From the NCBI GenBank assembly GCA_916700875.1, contig CAKAKS010000068.1, forward strand, positions 27,931,253 through 27,995,252: DNA of 64,000 nt. The letters are read 5' to 3'. The notes beneath the pieces are model-generated. The model did not search any database and was not told the DNA's origin. It saw only the letters and a list, made by a program, of their open reading frames with translations. Positions 60,850-64,000 of the stretch are shown piece after piece. A program made the translations under genes and the position numbers. Position 1 is the stretch's first letter. Every line of letters begins with the position of its first letter. The stretch comes from Sebastes aleutianus. Lineage: Eukaryota > Chordata > Actinopteri > Perciformes > Sebastidae.

Positions 60850-61340
60850 GATGTATAAAGAGAACTGGATACAGCGTTGTAGGCTCCCGTTCATTCCTAT
60901 GACAGTTGCTCAGTGGCGCATAAAGACAAAATGGCCCAACTCCAGAGTGATAAAGTACCCGGATCATCTGGCGATCTTCCGCATCCATTGGGCCCATAGA
61001 GCAGGCGCAGTAGCGTTTCCTTTAACTCCGCCTCCGAACCCTCACCCTAGCCTCAGTCTGGGTCTCATTCATATGAACGGAGGAAGGGAAATAACTGTGG
61101 ATTCAGCTATTAGTGCATTTTACAACTTTTAGGACCTAATGATTTAAATTAGGGCTTCAAGTGTTCATACTGGGAAGTTTATTTACCTCAAAAAAATTAT
61201 CCGCTGAGTTACAGACGTCTCTTTCCCAATGTTAGTCTATAGGAAATAGTATTTTTGGGCCCAATGGCATCACATGACACAAACAGAAGTTGTAGTACCG
61301 CCATTCAGCCACTACGAAAATGTGCATCTAAGCCCGGCGC
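60850..61340. repeat. CpG-rich percomorph dispersed repeat
   Basis: CTCAGTGGCGCATAAAGACA, then CGCATCCATTGGGCCCATAG, then ATATGAACGGAGGAAGGGAA, then GAGTTACAGACGTCTCTTTC and TTTTTGGGCCCAATGGCATC form a block order that I recognise from percomorph genomes. TGGGCCCA occurs near both sides (60986 and 61256) in inverted context, but no long terminal repeats are seen. The class is unknown. The 100-codon plus frame inside (60830-61132) is not a gene. Confidence 0.5.
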
Positions 61341-61344
61341 ACTA

Positions 61345-62640
61345 CCTAGGGGCTTGCTCGCTACCCGATCCGTACATCCTGCCCGATCGGTACAGCGCAT
61401 GTGCAAATCTAAATTGAGATGAGAAAGAAGCGAGATGGCTCATTCGTTAGCTACTTCCATCATCAATTTCAGAAGCAGTTGCAGGTGCAAGCAAAGAATG
61501 TAACGTTCGCAACATGTCAGCAATTTTGCAAATATTTTCCACTGGGGCATCTGTCAAACTAGATAAATTAAGAACATTCTACTGCATTCATTCTCAAATA
61601 TAACATCAATACTTACTGCTCCCACTACAACACACTGCTAAAGTCCACTACAGACTTGAATCAACATCCTCTTTATCACAATGTCAGCAAATACTGAACA
61701 TTATACAGTAAGCTTCACAGTCATTGGGTTTATTGCAGGGCTGTTTTATTGAATTGCATCTAATAAACTGGTGACTCAGTGAATCCACCGCCTATGATCT
61801 TTGCTTATGATTTATTAACACTCCTACCTGGCTGTCTGTATACACTCCATATGTCAATATATGTGTTTTTGTTTTGCTCAGCAGAGCATTGAGTTGATGA
61901 TTTACGATGGTGTCAACTCAGTTTCTGCCTCATGGCCCTGCTCCCTGTCATAGGCTGTTTCCATGAATATTGTCCAGGGTTGTATGTCTTTGTATAACCA
62001 CATTTACCGCTGATAAGTCTTTTTGTATCTTAATGTAGTGCAGTTTCGTATTTTCTTAACAGACCTATGACTTATAGTAACAATAGCACACGTGTGATCC
62101 ATAACATTAATGGTGCCTCTGTTCCATTTAAACGCCCCGATGAACCAGTATGCACGACACCAGACCTCTGGAACTGGTGCACTGAAATAGAAAGCAGACA
62201 TTATTAATGTCATTAGTTACACCTGTGTTTCACAAGTCAAAGTGCCCTCTGAGCAAATGGTCTGTTTCCAAGAGGAAGTGTACAATGTATGCAGGTGTGC
62301 TGCACACCGCTGATTAAGGAGACAAAGGTGGAGCTATACTTAGCTGGCTTTACATTATTTGTGTTAGGTCCATGTTTCCTACAGTACCTTGTCTTGATAA
62401 CAAATAATACAAATACTACGCGGATGCTACATTTGTCAAGATGTTTAGTGGAGTTCGTCTTTGCTTGGGTTGTAAGGTGCTGTCAGATGCCCTTCATTGG
62501 CTAATTATCTTCCTCCATCAACCTTCTTTAAAGTCTTCAGTAGGCAGAATGTTTTTGGCATCATTTGGCAAAAATTCCATAATAACTTTTCAGCATATTG
62601 TAATTCAATTGTTCTGAGAGATAACTAAACCTCCTCATGG
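61345..62640. other. Mostly unassigned noncoding stretch
   Basis: The first part (CCCGATCGGTACAGCGCATG at 61382-61401 and surroundings) is CpG-containing and may be another repeat end, but I cannot place it. The rest has no exon or recognised repeat. ATG frames reach 71 codons. Confidence 0.4.
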
Positions 62641-62645
62641 CTCTG

Positions 62646-63090
62646 CTTTCCGGCTTTAAAAAAATCTAGCCCGTGACGGAAGCCTTTGGCCAAACACAGG
62701 TCATTTCAGAGAGAGTGTTCCTATTGAGCGTTCCTATTGGCTGTGCTCCGGCTGGTGGGCGGTGCTTGGTATTTCCTCAACTGATCTCAACATGGCGGCC
62801 GGGGCCACAAACTTTCTAATTTTACAGCTAAACAGTACACTACAAGATGATTATGAAAACATTTGAGGCGAGAAATAGGCAATTCAGTAACAGAATGTTG
62901 ATTCATATTGATCAGCGCTGCCTAGTTTGACAGTTTGGTCGGAGTTTGCGAGTGATTGACAGCCGGCTCTCATAGATGGCAGCTAGACGGCAGACTCCAG
63001 ATCAGCTCTGACTGGTTGTTTTCTTCCGGTCTGTGAAATCTTGCAGAAGCCATTGGGGGCACCGGAGGACACAGAGGCACATGATTTTGT
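62646..63090 (+). repeat. CpG-containing percomorph dispersed repeat
   Basis: AAATCTAGCCCGTGACGGAA, then GTTCCTATTGGCTGTGCTCC, then AACATGGCGGCCGGGGCCAC, then TCAGCGCTGCCTAGTTTGAC and GGCACCGGAGGACACAGAGG follow a percomorph repeat that I recall from many introns. It is close to full length by that memory and still rich in CpG, so it is likely younger than most repeats here. There is no transposase or reverse transcriptase. Confidence 0.6.
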
Positions 63091-63094
63091 TTTG

Positions 63095-64000
63095 CTTGTT
63101 TACTGATTCATGTAACAGAATCAATCCAAAGCCTGGTATTCATTTTTGTGGTGAAGACTGCAGTGCAGTGGTAAGACCTCAGAGTCAGGTTGAAGTCAGT
63201 GAAAGCCCAAAAGCTGCAACAACATCAGTGGAAGAAACCAATGAATAGATGGTTATTAAATAGCAGAATACTTTGTTCTGCAGGGTGGCTTTGGAGGTGA
63301 GGCTGGCTGAACGATGGAGGGAAAACGAGTGACTGTTGGACATGTCAAACACAGGCTATTACAAACACGGAGCTGTGTAGTGTGAAATTGCCAAGTGATG
63401 TAGTATTAACCACGCAGTGACTTTGAGAGCGGTATCCTTGGCGACTCGATCATCTATGCAAGCAGCAGGCTAGCACCTGGGAGACGGTGTTAGTTGCCTG
63501 GTCTGAATGCTCTTTAACACTCACTCCGTTATTGTATTTTGTTGGCGGTTAATTGCACCCGTGGTTAAACCTGGGGATTTCCAGTGATCAGATAATCAGC
63601 AGGCCCATAAGGCTGGCTGCCTGTCTGCATGGCTTATTCAATTATTGTCAGTGAATCAATGCAAAGTGTGTCGAATCACAAGTAGGCAGTGAAGACAGCA
63701 AGAGTGGACCTTTGTGAGACATGGAAGCATTTTCTAAGGAAACGTTGAGGGTTCTATCAGTAGCTACTTAAGTATTGGAATTTTAGGTGTCAACCATTTC
63801 TTAGAAGTAGCCTCTTTATTGTATGTTAGTAATGATGAAACATATTGCATACACACTGCAGAGGTGTAATTAATAACATTAATGATCCATTGCACCAGTA
63901 AGCCATGCCAATAAGCAGCCTGGTCTCCTAAAAATGACGTTCCCATACAGCGAAACTGCGTTATGTTTGGAGGGAAACATTTTCTCCCAGATTACGTTTG
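63095..64000. other. Unassigned noncoding stretch to window end
   Basis: No exon or recognised repeat. The 71-codon plus frame at 63033-63248 begins in the preceding repeat and has no domain. Confidence 0.45.

Noticed and set aside
1..64000. CRISPR arrays, operons, bacterial promoters or ribosome binding sites
   Set aside because: Base composition, microsatellites and repeat families are those of a vertebrate nuclear genome. No spaced direct repeats were seen.

Overview
The window reads as noncoding DNA from a ray-finned fish, most likely a percomorph. It is AT-rich, carries many short CA/TG, TC and pentanucleotide microsatellites, and is studded with decayed copies of repeat families that I recognise from percomorph genomes: LINE tails ending in ATTGA repeats, Tc1-like and hAT-like DNA transposons, foldback MITEs, and families carrying TTGCCTAAACCTAACC or CGCGATTAATC motifs. 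Repeat family names are from memory and were not searched. The similarities between copies inside this window were read directly from the sequence.

I found no convincing protein-coding gene. The longest open frames are 100 to 170 codons and come from microsatellites, purine-rich tracts or repeats. The window is therefore part of a gene desert or of one very long intron. One spot near the left end, 531-656, looks like splicing machinery: a long pyrimidine tract and CAG directly joined to GTAAGA, with a second donor 101 nt further on. It is either a recursive splice site or a short first or poison exon.

Layout. 1-8600: single-copy-looking DNA with the splice-like site, a hAT-like relic (4.05-4.3 kb) and a LINE 3' tail (6.9-7.1 kb). 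8.6-9.2 kb: a broken L1-type LINE ORF1 on the minus strand. 11.2-11.9 kb: an AT-rich nonautonomous DNA element holding a perfect internal 49-bp duplication. 14.2-14.5 kb: a foldback MITE with arms of about 105 bp, followed by a hAT-like end. 18.0-18.5 kb: a second element with long terminal inverted repeats and a tRNA-like core. 23.5-24.1 kb: a CpG-dense segment beside a 153-nt alternating purine-pyrimidine tract. 26.7-27.6 kb: two LINE tails and a reverse-transcriptase fragment. 33.7 kb: second copy of the foldback MITE. 35.4 kb: another reverse-transcriptase fragment. 36.4-37.9 kb: a dead Tc1-like transposon nested in an older repeat. 43.3-47.5 kb: a dense nest of repeats. 49.7, 54.8-55.4, 56.8-57.2, 59.0-59.4 and 60.6-63.1 kb: further dispersed repeats.

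No set of genes works together here. The informative content is the transposon record and a few structural DNA features. I saw no evidence for a new biological system. The items most worth checking are the splice-like site, the tRNA-like module shared by differently flanked elements, a 65-bp inverted pair 23 kb apart, and the CpG/Z-DNA segment.
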